Source of the DNA: Salvia splendens
Taxonomy: Eukaryota; Streptophyta; Magnoliopsida; Lamiales; Lamiaceae
Direction: 5' to 3'
DNA: 64,000 nt
Assembly (NCBI RefSeq): GCF_004379255.2
Contig: NC_056048.1
Coordinates: 27,400,736 to 27,464,735 of the forward strand
Both the position numbers and the translations under genes were made by a program. The notes beneath the pieces were generated by a model that was not told where the DNA came from, did no database searches, and worked only from the letters and a program-made list of their open reading frames with translations. Shown piece by piece: positions 1 through 10,432 of this stretch. Positions within the stretch are counted from its first letter, which is position 1. Every line of letters starts with the position of its first letter.

Positions 1-2176
1 CTCTCGACTTGAAACCTAAAATTGATGTCGGTCCTATCAAGGAGCAAACTGGCGAAGTATTACCTCCCATGAAGAACCTCTCAGGCAGATACGTGGGACT
101 ACTCAAAGATCCCCTCCCCCATGGAAGCAAAACGCCACCGGATATCCCAAAGTTCAATGCAGCCCGATAGAATCCAAGGGGGATAGCATAACGAAGATCA
201 AACTCCTGTTCAGCAAAGAGATAATGTCAGATGAAATATAACTTAACTTATCAGTGAACGTAGCACCCTCCAAAATACGACAATCGCTCACAAACTCTAC
301 AGCCAAGACAACATTGTTCAATTCAGAAATGACAGAACGAATAATAGGACAGATTTTAGTAAAACTTAAATAAGTAACAATTGCTTTTAATAACTCAGGA
401 ACATCATTAGAGGCATAATTGCAATTGAAAAAGTACCATGTAAGAACTGAAGTACTTTCCGACTATATGAAATGATAACTTTAAAAGGGGAGCAAATACC
501 TGACGGAGAAAGCGCAAGCTCCGTAAATCAGGAAAAAGGCCACCAATTTGAGTGGTGGAAATAAAAGCATGTCCTCTAGTAGGCCTCATTGGTGAATCTC
601 TGTGGTCAATTTTAAACGCATACTTCAACGCTGACACCAGATTATGTCCGAGCTGCCTCCTCACTGTGTAGGAAGACATTTGAGATGGATCCGTTAAAGT
701 CCGCCAAGAGAGATTGTAAGATAGGTCATGGTTCCCCGTTGACAACAGACTCAGTGAGAGCCCAAGCGCTCGTTCTTTGTAGGAAGAGAACTTCAACCAA
801 TCCTGGGAAAGCAGAGATATCCTCCCAGACACTGGAGTAGGAATCGATTTGAATCGGGGCAAAGCCACCCCTGAGCTGACTTCCAACGACTGACCCCAAC
901 CGTAAGCCAGTGAGCCATCCCACAAATCTCCATACCCCAACAGATTTTTCAGTCTCGCTGCAGCTTCTAGAGACCACGATCTAGCCTACGGAAGCACTTT
1001 AGCATATCAAAAAATTAAGATAGAAAACCATCATTTCATCCATACAACGATACAGCTGCTGAAGCAAACAAAGAAGAAACTACTCCATTGTCACAAAAAT
1101 TGATTCCAGCACGCGCGAAATCAAGATCTATCCTACAGGAAGTACTAGAAACTCAAGCACGAAATCAATATGAGTCATCAATAGGATTTCCCTAATCCTC
1201 CCTTCCCGAAAGGAAAAGGGCAACAACTCATCCAGATTCCAGAAAACTGCAGAAGTAAGTGAAAGCATTCCGTTGCACGAAATTTCTATCCACCATACTT
1301 GGAAAAATGACTAATCTTGAAGATGTAAAACATCCAAACCAAAGTAACAGTTAAGAATCCAATCTCTCATTTGCTTTACAATAATATTTTTTAATTTGTA
1401 TGCTAAATTACTACTGAAATTATCAATCAAATCCACATTCTGCCTTTTAAAGTCACTGGTTTCTTTGCTATTAGTCAATTTATCACAATTTTATTGCTAA
1501 CCATTATATGCTATAAGATCATAGCATCATAAACCCTAACACCATATCCCAATTCCAAATAACCGTCAATCCAATTACAATGATTCCTAAATTTAGTGAC
1601 CACATAACAAAATCCCCAATTCCAAACAGCAAAGAGAATAATCAATCAATTAATTTCAAAATTAACACCATCAATCCAGCAAAAAAATACCTCAGGCTTG
1701 GAATAAACGCCGAAATCCCCAGAGAGCAAGCTCCCCTCCGAGACATCAATGACGACATTCGCCGTCCCGGGAAGCTCCGGCGGGCCAGCGTCGAGCGTAA
1801 TGCTAACCGAATCGAAGATCCCGAGACGCTGCAGCTGCAATTTTGCGACGCCGGCGGCGCGCAGCAGCTGCTGGAAGGTGTTTGCGCCCGTGAACAGATG
1901 CTCCACCTCCGCCTCGATCACGGAATCCTTCGTCTTCTTGTTCCCCTTGACGACTATGTCGTGGACCCGAACCGGAACCCGCTCCGACGAGAGGCGCCGG
2001 AAGAGGGAGTCCATGTCGGCGCGGTCTCTCTGCATCCGGGCATCCGGAGACATCGATTTGTCATCGCTGTCGTCGTCTTCTTCCAGCTCCGAGTCGTCTT
2101 CGTCGGCTTCATCGTCTTCGATTTCATCGTACTCCGGATTGGGGGTTTTCGGGTCGGATTCGGGGTGGGCTTCCAT
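1..2176 (-). CDS. SAM50: SAM50-like outer-membrane beta-barrel assembly protein (3' end outside window)
   Basis: Omp85-family protein expected in the mitochondrial outer membrane, where SAM50 inserts beta-barrel proteins. Three exons are visible: 1691-2176, 500-985 and 1-205 (continues past the window edge); all junctions are GT-AG and phase 0. Exon 1 encodes an acidic N terminus (about residues 1-45, rich in D/E) followed by a POTRA domain with the motif VRVHDIVVKGNKKTKDSVIE. Exon 2 starts ARSWSLEAAARLKN and carries the first barrel strands (GYGDLWDGSLAYGW). Exon 3 reads EFDLRYAIPLGFYRAALNFG, then the conserved RFFMGGNTS stretch of the Omp85 barrel. The start at 2176 is the first ATG of the long frame. 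No break is seen. The chloroplast relatives TOC75/OEP80 are the alternative, but the short acidic N terminus and single POTRA favour SAM50. Confidence 0.88.
206..499 (-). other. SAM50 intron 2
   Basis: Intron of 294 bases between the exon ending RFLRQ and the one starting EFDLRY. It begins gtattt and ends cag in minus-strand reading. Nothing else is seen in it. Confidence 0.8.
986..1690 (-). other. SAM50 intron 1
   Basis: Intron of 705 bases, phase 0, joining KPE to ARSW. AT-rich and without other recognisable features. Confidence 0.8.
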
Positions 2177-2249
2177 GGAAGGAGTGGCGGCGGCTCGTGG
2201 GAGTGAAATGTGGAGTGGAGAAAGAGAAATGAGCGGCGGCGATTAGCGG

Positions 2250-3204
2250 CGGAGGGGCGGCATTTCTAGTTCTAGGGAAATGAAGGTTGATACGACGTTG
2301 TTGTAAGCGGGATCTTCTAATCGATAATTAAGCAAAAGAGAGCTTTAATTTTTTATTAATTTATTTTTCGTCTATGATTATTGTTATGTGAAACTTAGGT
2401 AATCTTTTTAATTGTTGAAATAAAGTTATGATCAAATTATATTCTTTGTATCGATATACCGGTACTTAAATAACATCATTAATTTTAAATGTTAATTTAG
2501 AGAAGTAGTGTAAGACCTTGGTTCTAGCAAAGAAAAATCATGGAACACAAATCAAAATCCTACAACTAAAAAATTGTGTACAAAATTATAAATTTAGTAT
2601 TATATACTAGTACTAGTTTATATTTACAATTCAGTAACTGCAAGATTGTGATCAAATTTCAATAATTTACATGATCAAATCTAATGTAATTTTGAAATAA
2701 CGATCGTAATTCACAAACTTTTTAGTCATTTAAAACTAAGTTAATGATCGAATCTATCATAATCTCTATTGATTTCATCATTTTATCTATGACGTTTTTC
2801 AATTTTATTCCAATTTCTTCAATCATAACTTTTATAGTAGTAAATTTTTTTTTTCAAAGTTTCACTAATGGAATGTGACATGATATTTTTCTTTCAAATA
2901 ATAATAAAATAAGATTAATATTTTAATTTTGTAAAATAATTATATGAAAATGATTGATTAAATTAATATAATGATAAAGATTGGGGTATAGTGATGTTTA
3001 GAAAAACTAAGATAATATGAATACAACTAAAGATTAGGAATAAAATTGATAAATAAATTTATAAAATAACAAATGAAATTAATAAAATTATGCTATTGGT
3101 TGAATTGAACCGCTCGAACGAATTCAAAATTTGTATACACAAAAAACCCCCCAATTTCTGCTAAATCTGTATTGTGCGCCAATTCAAATCCACCAAGCAA
3201 GAAG
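2250..3204. other. AT-rich divergent intergenic region
   Basis: Lies between the SAM50 start (minus) and the BMF3-like start (plus), so it must hold both promoters. It is strongly AT-rich and I cannot single out a convincing TATA box or repeat. Confidence 0.5.
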
Positions 3205-5699
3205 ATGTCGGAGACGAGCAGCGCTAAATCTCCTTCCGATAACCTCTTCCCTTCGCTGATCTCCGACATCAAAGCCTACAATGGGGCGGATCCTCTGCTC
3301 CCATGGCTTCGGTAACAATCTCACTTTATGACCACTCCACATTTTCTCCATTTGCTGTACTTGCATTTGCTTCAATTTGATTGTGATTCACTCTTCTCCG
3401 TTAATTGATCCGAGCAGCGGGATAAAGAAGCTCAAGGAGAAGCTGCCGCCTCAGCTCCTGAAAGAGAAACTCCCTCGATTTCTCCAGAAATGCGCCGAAA
3501 CTTTCATGACCGACCGCTGTTACTCCAACGATATGCGATACCTCCGCGTTTGGCTGCAATTGGTACCTATTACTTTATCTGATGTTTCTGGTTAACGTTT
3601 AGTTTGATTTTGTGTTTGGGGAGCTTTGAGCTCATTGTGTGGGTATGAGCTCATTGGTTAATTTAGGGTTTTGAAAACCCTCAGTACTAATAGTGGTGAT
3701 TGATTGGATTAAATTTGGGGTTTTTTTGCTTTTTAATGATTTTTTGTATGTCTTGTGGTGTAGATGGATTTTGTGGAGGAACCGAGAGCGGTGTTGAAAA
3801 CAATGGAGACGAATCGGATTGGGCTGAAAAAGTCGGTGTTTTACCAAGCGTATGCTCTCTATTATGAGAAGCTGAAGAAGTTTGATGCAGCTGAGAAGAT
3901 TTATCATCTCGGAGTGCAGAAGTGAGAAGCTTTTTTAGTTAGTAGTGTTATAGCAACTTTCATGGAGAAATCTTTTGTTCTGAGCTCTCTAATAGACCGT
4001 TCATTCATCTCGATTCAGTTTGCTTTTGGAATTTTGATTGAGTTTTAAAACCATGTGATGGTTGTGCTTATGATCTCAAATTCCAGCTTAGATTTAGCAG
4101 GAGTTGTGTGTTGCTTTTAAAACATATGAATGATGCAGAAGTGTGGTTGCATTTATTATTGCTTTGCTGAAGTTTTAAATCGTCTATGCTTGTACAGCCT
4201 TGCAGAGCCTGCTGATGAGTTGCAAAAGTCATACGATCAATTTCTCCATCGGCAGGAGCGAGCAAAGAATAAGAGAGTTCAGGTTTTTCTGTTCATCGCT
4301 TTTTTTATAGCTACTTTTCCATCATTGTCCAGGTTCGTATATTAAACCACGCCAGCTCATAGTGCAGCTACAGGGAGGGAAAACAAGCAAGGGAAGATTG
4401 AACCACAATGATGTTGGAAGTTGCAAAGAGAAATTGCACAAAATGGATGGTCAGCCTACAGATATGCGGTGTAAAGATCATTTGCTAGGGACAGAAGCTA
4501 CTAAGTTTGCAAATACTGGAAATAAGGTGTCGCTCCAAAGCTCCCGGAATGAAATGCTCGTAAAAGAATTAAATTCTATCAGTAATAATGGAGGGCTTGA
4601 TGAAGAACTTTATAGAAAGGTAGTTCTAAGTGACTCCGGAGTTGAGGGACAAGATGAAAACAAAAGGCTCTGTAGTGATGACACGGTTGTGGTTAGGTTT
4701 GTAGATACTGCGATTGTTGGGAAATCCAACGCAGAAGATGCACGCCATCATGGTCTTATTGAACCTACGATTAATACAAAAGAGGCCATGAATGCCATTA
4801 ATACCATGTTCCAGGAGCCGTTAGAACCCTCAATCTCGGGCAGGTCAAGAAGAAACAAGTCTAGTATTGGTAACAATGCAGAGAATGGATTTAGTGTTTT
4901 CAGTGATGAAAGCTTAGAGTCGAAGCAGAACTCTCCAGAGGTTCGATCGCTGCCCCAACTCACACCACCTGACACTAATCAGCCTCTGGGCGAATCATTT
5001 GAAATATATGTGGATGGCGAGGAAACTGTTGATGTTAAAGAGATAGCAAATGGGAAAGGTATACCAGCTCGAGATACTAATCCTGTTGACATATCTATTA
5101 GCCATGCTACTGTGTTTGCTAGACCAAATGATCACCCTTCAGCATTTAAGGACCCGAATCTTAGGAGGCCAATCCGGGAGGATACAGCAGTTTATAGATT
5201 TGTAGGTTCAACCATTTCTGATGAACCGGAGGTCGAGAATGCTTGGCACCATGGCCTTGTAGACCCCACCATTAATCTGAAGGAGGCTATGCAAGATATC
5301 AATAGCATGTTCGGAAAGCCAATTGAGTTCACAAGGAAAAGAAGGCCAAGGAAACACGTCGAATCACCTGAAGTGAAAGACCATAATGGAGGGTTTCTCA
5401 TACTTCCTGATGATGATGATGAACCAGAAGATACAAAGCCTGATCCTGCTAGTGGTTTCTTTCGAAAACCTATTGCTTCGAAATGTAACCCTGATCAGAG
5501 CCGAAACAAAATGCCAGAAGATATGAACAATTATTCTGGGTTTCTAATCCTTCCTGATGATGAAGAAGATAACCAACAAGAGAGCTCCTTGCCAAGTTCG
5601 TCTACAAGAAACGACAGTGATTTGTTTGAACAAACTGTGTGCACCAAAGAGGCAATGGATGAAATAAACAAATTGTTTGCAATGCCAATGGATTTTTAA
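3205..5699 (+). CDS. BMF3: MAD3/BUB1 homology region protein, BMF3-like spindle-checkpoint factor
   Basis: Five exons: 3205-3311, 3418-3562, 3764-3921, 4198-4282 and about 4356-5699, giving roughly 612 residues. The first four encode the MAD3/BUB1 homology region 1, a TPR-like helical fold (PWLRGIKKLKEKLP, then YLRVWLQLMDFVEEP, KSVFYQAYALYYEKLKKF, GVQNLAEPADELQKSY). The last exon is low-complexity and holds two copies of a block ending HHGL-PTIN-KEAM-IN-MF, a third half copy at the C terminus, and several FxI(Y/F/L)xD motifs. There is no kinase domain, which separates it from BUB1-type BMF1, and I see no KEN box. Plant BMF proteins act in the spindle assembly checkpoint at kinetochores. The exon 5 acceptor is uncertain: AGs before 4356, 4368 and 4374 all keep the frame, whereas the one before 4333 leads to a stop. 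Confidence 0.82.
4680..4840 (+). repeat. BMF3-like internal repeat, copy 1
   Basis: Encodes VVVRFVDTAIVG, then HHGLIEPTINTKEAMNAINT and MFQEPLEP. It matches copy 2 at 5182-5350 over about 50 residues. Confidence 0.8.
5182..5350 (+). repeat. BMF3-like internal repeat, copy 2
   Basis: Encodes TAVYRFVGSTISDEPE, then HHGLVDPTINLKEAMQDINS and MFGKPIEF. The third, partial copy at 5637-5696 reads VCTKEAMDEINKLFAMPMDF and ends the protein. Confidence 0.8.
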
Positions 5700-5962
5700 A
5701 AGCCGGTAAGTGAGATTTTTAGTCCCCTTTTTCACATTCTGATAATTTGTTATAGTTTACTTCATATACATGTGAAGTAGTTCCTCTCATGTGTTCCGAT
5801 GCTCCTTAAAAAGGTGTGGGGAAGTAGTTAAAAATGATTCAAAAATCAAGAAGCTGCTTAGTATACTTCATTAATAATTTAGCTTGCATATAGAATGTTT
5901 TCAATGATTGATAAACAACATAGGGAAAAATGGAAATTGAGCTTAATCAGGGCTTGGGGGAT

Positions 5963-6505
5963 CTAATAATTAACATCGGGTTCCTCCTTTTGAACACAAT
6001 TATTCGGGCGGAAAGCCAGTGGACCCGCAGCGTATATCACTGCCTCGTAGTTACTTCCGATGATCCTCTTGTCTTCATAGCGAAGTGGAGCACCGTTGAG
6101 TCCATAATTGACATTAGTGAGAAGATTGCAGGTTTTGAGAGGAGAAGACACCAGTTTTACTTTGCATGAATGCAGGGGATGATCCAAGAAAGAGTGGCTC
6201 ATCTTGAATCCCTTAAGCTCCGCGTAGAAGTAACCATTTTTATCAGTATTAAACGCCTTGTAGTAGCTTATTCGGTTTCTGTGATCCTTGCAGATGACGC
6301 CGATGGTGGCCGCTTTAATAGGCTTAGCTCCGTTCAGGTGCCACGACCCGTAGTTCTCACAGCTTTGGCAGTAGACGAGGCCTTCCACCACCACATCGGT
6401 CACCTTCGCTGCTGGTTTTGGGGTTGTCTCGTAGGCATTCGTCAAGAGCGGGAGCAGGGTGAGGAAGAGGAGAGGAAGCATGGCAAGGTGTCGACGGTTT
6501 GCCAT
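5963..6505 (-). CDS. Pollen Ole e 1 / extensin-like secreted protein
   Basis: Single-exon gene of 180 residues. It has an N-terminal signal peptide (hydrophobic core MLPLLFLTLLPLLTNA, residues about 9-24) and an Ole e 1-like domain. Typical residues are visible: VVVEGLVYCQSCENYGSWHL, the IGVICKD strand, NGYFYAELKGF, CKVKLVSSPLKTC and a C-terminal AAGPLAFRP. Cysteines at YCQSC, VIC, SC, TC and NC fit disulfide pairing in the cell wall or secretory path. These proteins are secreted; their biochemical role is mostly unknown, and some are linked to arabinogalactan-type wall proteins. It is convergent with the BMF3-like gene, with 263 bases between stop codons. Confidence 0.88.
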   Translation of the reverse strand: MANRRHLAMLPLLFLTLLPLLTNAYETTPKPAAKVTDVVVEGLVYCQSCENYGSWHLNGAKPIKAATIGVICKDHRNRISYYKAFNTDKNGYFYAELKGFKMSHSFLDHPLHSCKVKLVSSPLKTCNLLTNVNYGLNGAPLRYEDKRIIGSNYEAVIYAAGPLAFRPNNCVQKEEPDVNY

Positions 6506-6579
6506 CGTTGAGACGATACGAGGTAGGAGGACTGTTTCCCAAGATTTTGTGTTGTGAAATGCTGAGATTGTTGCTGGTG

Positions 6580-6585
6580 TTTATA
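6580..6585 (-). promoter_or_regulatory. TATA box of the Ole e 1-like gene
   Basis: Minus-strand TATAAA in the context aactataaacac, 75 bases upstream of the ATG at 6505. A start site about 30 bases downstream would leave a 5' UTR of about 45 bases. Confidence 0.6.
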
Positions 6586-6639
6586 GTTGGGTTGTGGGGT
6601 TTGAATTTGAGCAAACGTGGAAACAACTAAAACGATTTA

Positions 6640-7083
6640 TTTGGATGGTTTGGGGTTCACATTGTTGACAACGTGACAGCCACCTTCATATATAATTTGT
6701 GTGTTCAGTTTAACTGACTTCATTTTGTTTGGTATTTCATATCATAATATTGAGTGATGAAAACATTCTGCTAGGAACTTTCGTTGCAGATTTTATCCAA
6801 ATTTTAGGCCTTGTTGCAAATTAGATCTAATGTAATCTTGTTGTTGGTAGAAAATTTGTACTTCTAATTTTTTGCATTAGTTTAGAAGTTAGATTTAGAT
6901 AATTATTTGAAGTTGGTACTTATAATTAATTGAGAGCTTTTAAACCTCATTGTGTGATCGTTTTTGTTTTGTCAATTTTGTGGTTGAACATAGGGGATTC
7001 AATTAACAATGAATATACCTAACAATAATTGAAATCAAAAGTTATATACAATAAAGAAAATCAATATGTCTCATTTTTCTGTT
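6640..7083. other. AT-rich intergenic region
   Basis: Between the Ole e 1-like promoter and the truncated kinase copy. No gene or clear repeat seen. Confidence 0.4.
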
Positions 7084-7100
7084 ACAATTCCATCTCCACC

Positions 7101-8142
7101 TTAGTTGGCCTCAGTCGACAGAATCTCAAGCTCCTCCCACCACAGGGGCGACAGTTTCGGGACGGGCCTCGTCCGGCCCTATCCCGGTGATCACTCTCAG
7201 CCTCGTGCACACCTCTTTCATGGATGGCCTCTCATCCGCGCACCACCTGATCACCTCACCGATCTCTTCGACCTGATCTTCCCAATACGTTCCCAAAGTC
7301 GGGTCAACCATTTCCCTCAGCGGTTGCGTTCTCCTGAGGTAGTCCGACGCCCAGTCTTCGAGAGTGTCACTACCCGCGGTGTACGGGAGCCTGCCCGTGA
7401 TCATCTCAAACAGTATCACGCCAAAGCTGTAGACGTTGCTCTGTGGATCCGTTTGCCTCTCTGCTGCTGCAGCGCCCTCATCCCAGAAGGCGATGTCCGA
7501 CACTTTGGCAGCGTAGTCTTCGGTTAGACAGATACACGAGGAGGTCAGGCTTTTGTGGGCTAATGGAGGTGTTAATTGGTGCATATGCTCGAGGCAGTAC
7601 GCGATTCCCATCGCGATTCTCAGTCGCGTTGTCCAGTCCAAGTGTTCGGCTTCTTTTACTGCAATGTAGGTGGAGGAATGACTAATAGATTCAACTCATA
7701 GAGATATGAAGCAAGAGGAGTCGAGCGCTTACTGTGAATGTGCTCGAACAGAGTCCCGTTGGGAGCATACTCGAAAACCATCATTCTCGTGAAGGGCGCC
7801 TGCTCCTCACAGAAACCGAGTAGGCTGACGAAGTTCTTGTGATTCACTTTCGATAGCGAGTCAATCTGAAACGCACACGAAAAGGGCGTTGGCGCCAAGA
7901 AAAACCATCAACGACTAAATCTCGTTACTCTAAAATCGACATAAAACATACCCTCTTTCTGAACTGGCTTTCGAGATTGCTAGACCAGTCCTTCTCAGAT
8001 GACATGGCAACGGAAGTGACTGCTATCTCAACTCCTCTCAACAACGTGCCCTTATATAAAGTACAATTCGAAGCTGAACCAATCACGTTGGTAAAGTCTT
8101 CACAAGCAGCCTCGAGTTCGGATCTCTTGAGCTTTCGGACAC
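7101..8142 (-). pseudogene. Truncated duplicate of MRH1-like receptor pseudokinase (kinase part only)
   Basis: Near-identical copy of the 3' half of the gene at 10433-13184, introns included. Exons by homology: 7952-8142, 7733-7865 and 7101-7658. The matching DNA runs from about 7084 to 8186, against about 10416 to 11517. It lacks the signal peptide, LRRs and membrane segment. A one-base insertion near 7171-7180 (gcccgtcccg against gccatcccg in the intact copy) shifts the C-terminal tail, so the frame ends at 7126 after PVVGGA instead of at 7101 after STEAN. The kinase-like region itself is open. Retained introns show a DNA-level duplication, not retroposition. It could be transcribed as a soluble kinase-like protein if a promoter lies upstream of 8200, but I see none. 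Confidence 0.85.
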
Positions 8143-8186
8143 CTGAGACACCAAGCAACGGAATATTTAGTGACTCGGCTCGAAAT

Positions 8187-9057
8187 TTAAAAAAGTATGC
8201 AATATGTATACAGCAAGCTAATTTGTGACTAACCATGAATGCCAACAAAACCTTGGGGCATATCAGAGTATTAAGATGTTAAAGACACGGTTTGAAGCTT
8301 ATAACGAAGATGTTTCCTAAATTTGATTTAGGAAACACTTTAGTCTTAGTCATTATAATTACAATAATTTACTTAATAACATTTCAAAACGGATTTCTGT
8401 ATGTTTCTACTAACAAAACTTCCATACATGTAATAGTTGTAGACTATATCTATGCATCAATCAATCAACAACTAAATATATAATCACAAATTAACCTTGG
8501 ATGATAAAGTCGTTTATTAGAAGTGGATGTTGAGGAGATGGTGAGGAAACAGATCTGAGACTTGAAAAACTGAAAGATTAAGTGAAATAAGAGTCAGATA
8601 TGTTATCTGAAAAACCAGAGACTTACAAAGTTGACTTGATATTACCTGAGAGTTACGTCTGTAAAATCAGAAGCAATAGAGGAGAAGGAGGAGTTTTGAT
8701 GACAGAGTTGCCAGATCTGCTCTCTCTTCACCACAGCTGTCACCGAGGCAACGAATACGCCATCTTTCACCTCAAAGTCCCAGTTGCCACAATTTGATTC
8801 AGATGAAATTGCTAGCCTTCTTCTCAGAAATTAATATTAAAATAATTGGCTTTGACTTTTCATATATTTAAATATTATTCCCCAAGTCTTGTTTGGTTTT
8901 ATTTTACTGAATTTAGTGAATATTATAACTCCCTCGTCATATGAAACTAGAATAGTAACATCAATAAGAGGTTGAATATTCAAGTAGTAACAAATGAAAG
9001 TTATGTTGTATGGATGACATATATAATGCACAGTTCAAGTATGAATATTGACTTTTA
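8187..9057. other. Unassigned sequence upstream of the truncated kinase copy
   Basis: Homology to the intact kinase gene stops at about 8186. Beyond it lies DNA unlike the intact gene's membrane and LRR exons. A less AT-rich patch at about 8630-8800 looks like a former exon, but I cannot identify it. Confidence 0.4.
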
Positions 9058-9690
9058 GAGCATCTCCAACGGTGCTCTGGGCAAGAGCATTGTCCTTGCC
9101 GTCGGCAAAAGCACGGCTGTGCTCGCCGCTGCGCTCTTGCCGAAGAGCAGGACAACGTGGCAGCGTTCCATTGGGCGGTGATGCCCAATCGCCCCATGTG
9201 TGATTGAGCGTGTTTTTATTCCGTTTTCTTTTTTTAATTCATAAAAAATTGAAAATAATTCAAAAATAAAATTAAAAAATTCGGATTCCCAAAAATATAG
9301 CCGTTTTTCGACTGTTTTTTTTTTTACATCAAATAGTAGTGATATCAGTCGATCTTTCTCATCAAATATCAATGTTTTACTTAAGATAGATAGGTTTATA
9401 GTTATGGTTGCAATCTCAATTTTGTAGCCTATATATATAAGCATATGTGCTTGTGTCTTCAATTAGGAAGCAACAAGATTCATCAATTATGTAATTTTTA
9501 ATTTTTTTTAATTTATAATATTATTTTGGGTATTTTGAATGGGACCCTTGAATAGTGTAAGAGCATGATCTTGCTGAATAGCATGGATGTGAGTGTTGCG
9601 CTATTGCGGAAGAGCATGGAATTAAAAATAAATAAAGGTGGGTCTGGGCCCACATCCGTGCTCTTGGCAAGAGCATGGATGGGGATGCTC
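9058..9690. mobile_element. PIF/Harbinger-type non-autonomous element
   Basis: Ends are gagcatctccaac and, inverted, gagcatccccatcc. It is flanked by TTA on the left and TAA on the right, the usual TWA target, here mismatched by one base. Subterminal gctcttgccgaagagc-type repeats and the right end match the larger element at 23692-25604, so this is a deletion derivative of that family. It has no coding capacity. Confidence 0.75.
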
Positions 9691-9828
9691 TAACGAAAAT
9701 AAAGTTGTCCCCCAATGAATTCCTTTACCAATAGACCTGAGCTTAACCATCCTGACCTGACCCAAAAAGTATTAGCCTTCGGCTAGTGGGCTAGATCAAA
9801 CCAGCTCGTATATGAACGTACTCTAATA

Positions 9829-10094
9829 CTCCCTCCGTCCCACTTAAGATGACACGTTTTCCTTTTTAGTTTGTGCCAAATAAGATGACACATTTCCTTT
9901 TTTAGAAACTCTCTCTTTATTGAATTAATACACCCAACTACTTTTTCTCACTCCTATTAAAATATTTATTTTTCTTTCTCTCTATTTTAACATTTACACC
10001 CACTCTTTATCTCTTCAATTAAACACATTAATCAATAACTCCTAAACTGTAGTGTCAGCCAAGAAATGTGTGATTTTAGCCGGGACGAAGGGAG
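9829..10094. mobile_element. Stowaway-like MITE
   Basis: Terminal inverted repeat ctccctccgtccc on the left, with gggacgaagggag on the right. Flanked by TA on both sides. 266 bases, non-coding. Confidence 0.8.
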
Positions 10095-10432
10095 TAGCAC
10101 TTTTTGTGGTTCGAGAAAGCTCAAGTATTTATTACTAACATAAATACATTTTTTTTAATATGTCAAAAATTGGAAGTGGACTAAATTGGTTAGACATGAC
10201 TCACATGAGTATAATGAGATCAAAGTAACTTAATTACTTAGATTCATACTTTAATAGCTTGGCAAACCTCAATTCACATCTTCACCAAAAAATTAAAAAA
10301 AACATATTTATATATAAATATATTAACCACCTTACTACATAGCACTTGAATTTACACCAAGAGGAAGCAAGAAGCTTCCCACAACAGGCAATAAACATAA
10401 CAAACAATGCCTCTTTCAATTCCACCTCCACC

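Noticed and set aside
1580..2246. Long plus-strand open frames over SAM50 exon 1
   Set aside because: Antisense shadows of the GC-rich exon; no family resemblance, and they cross the SAM50 splice donor.
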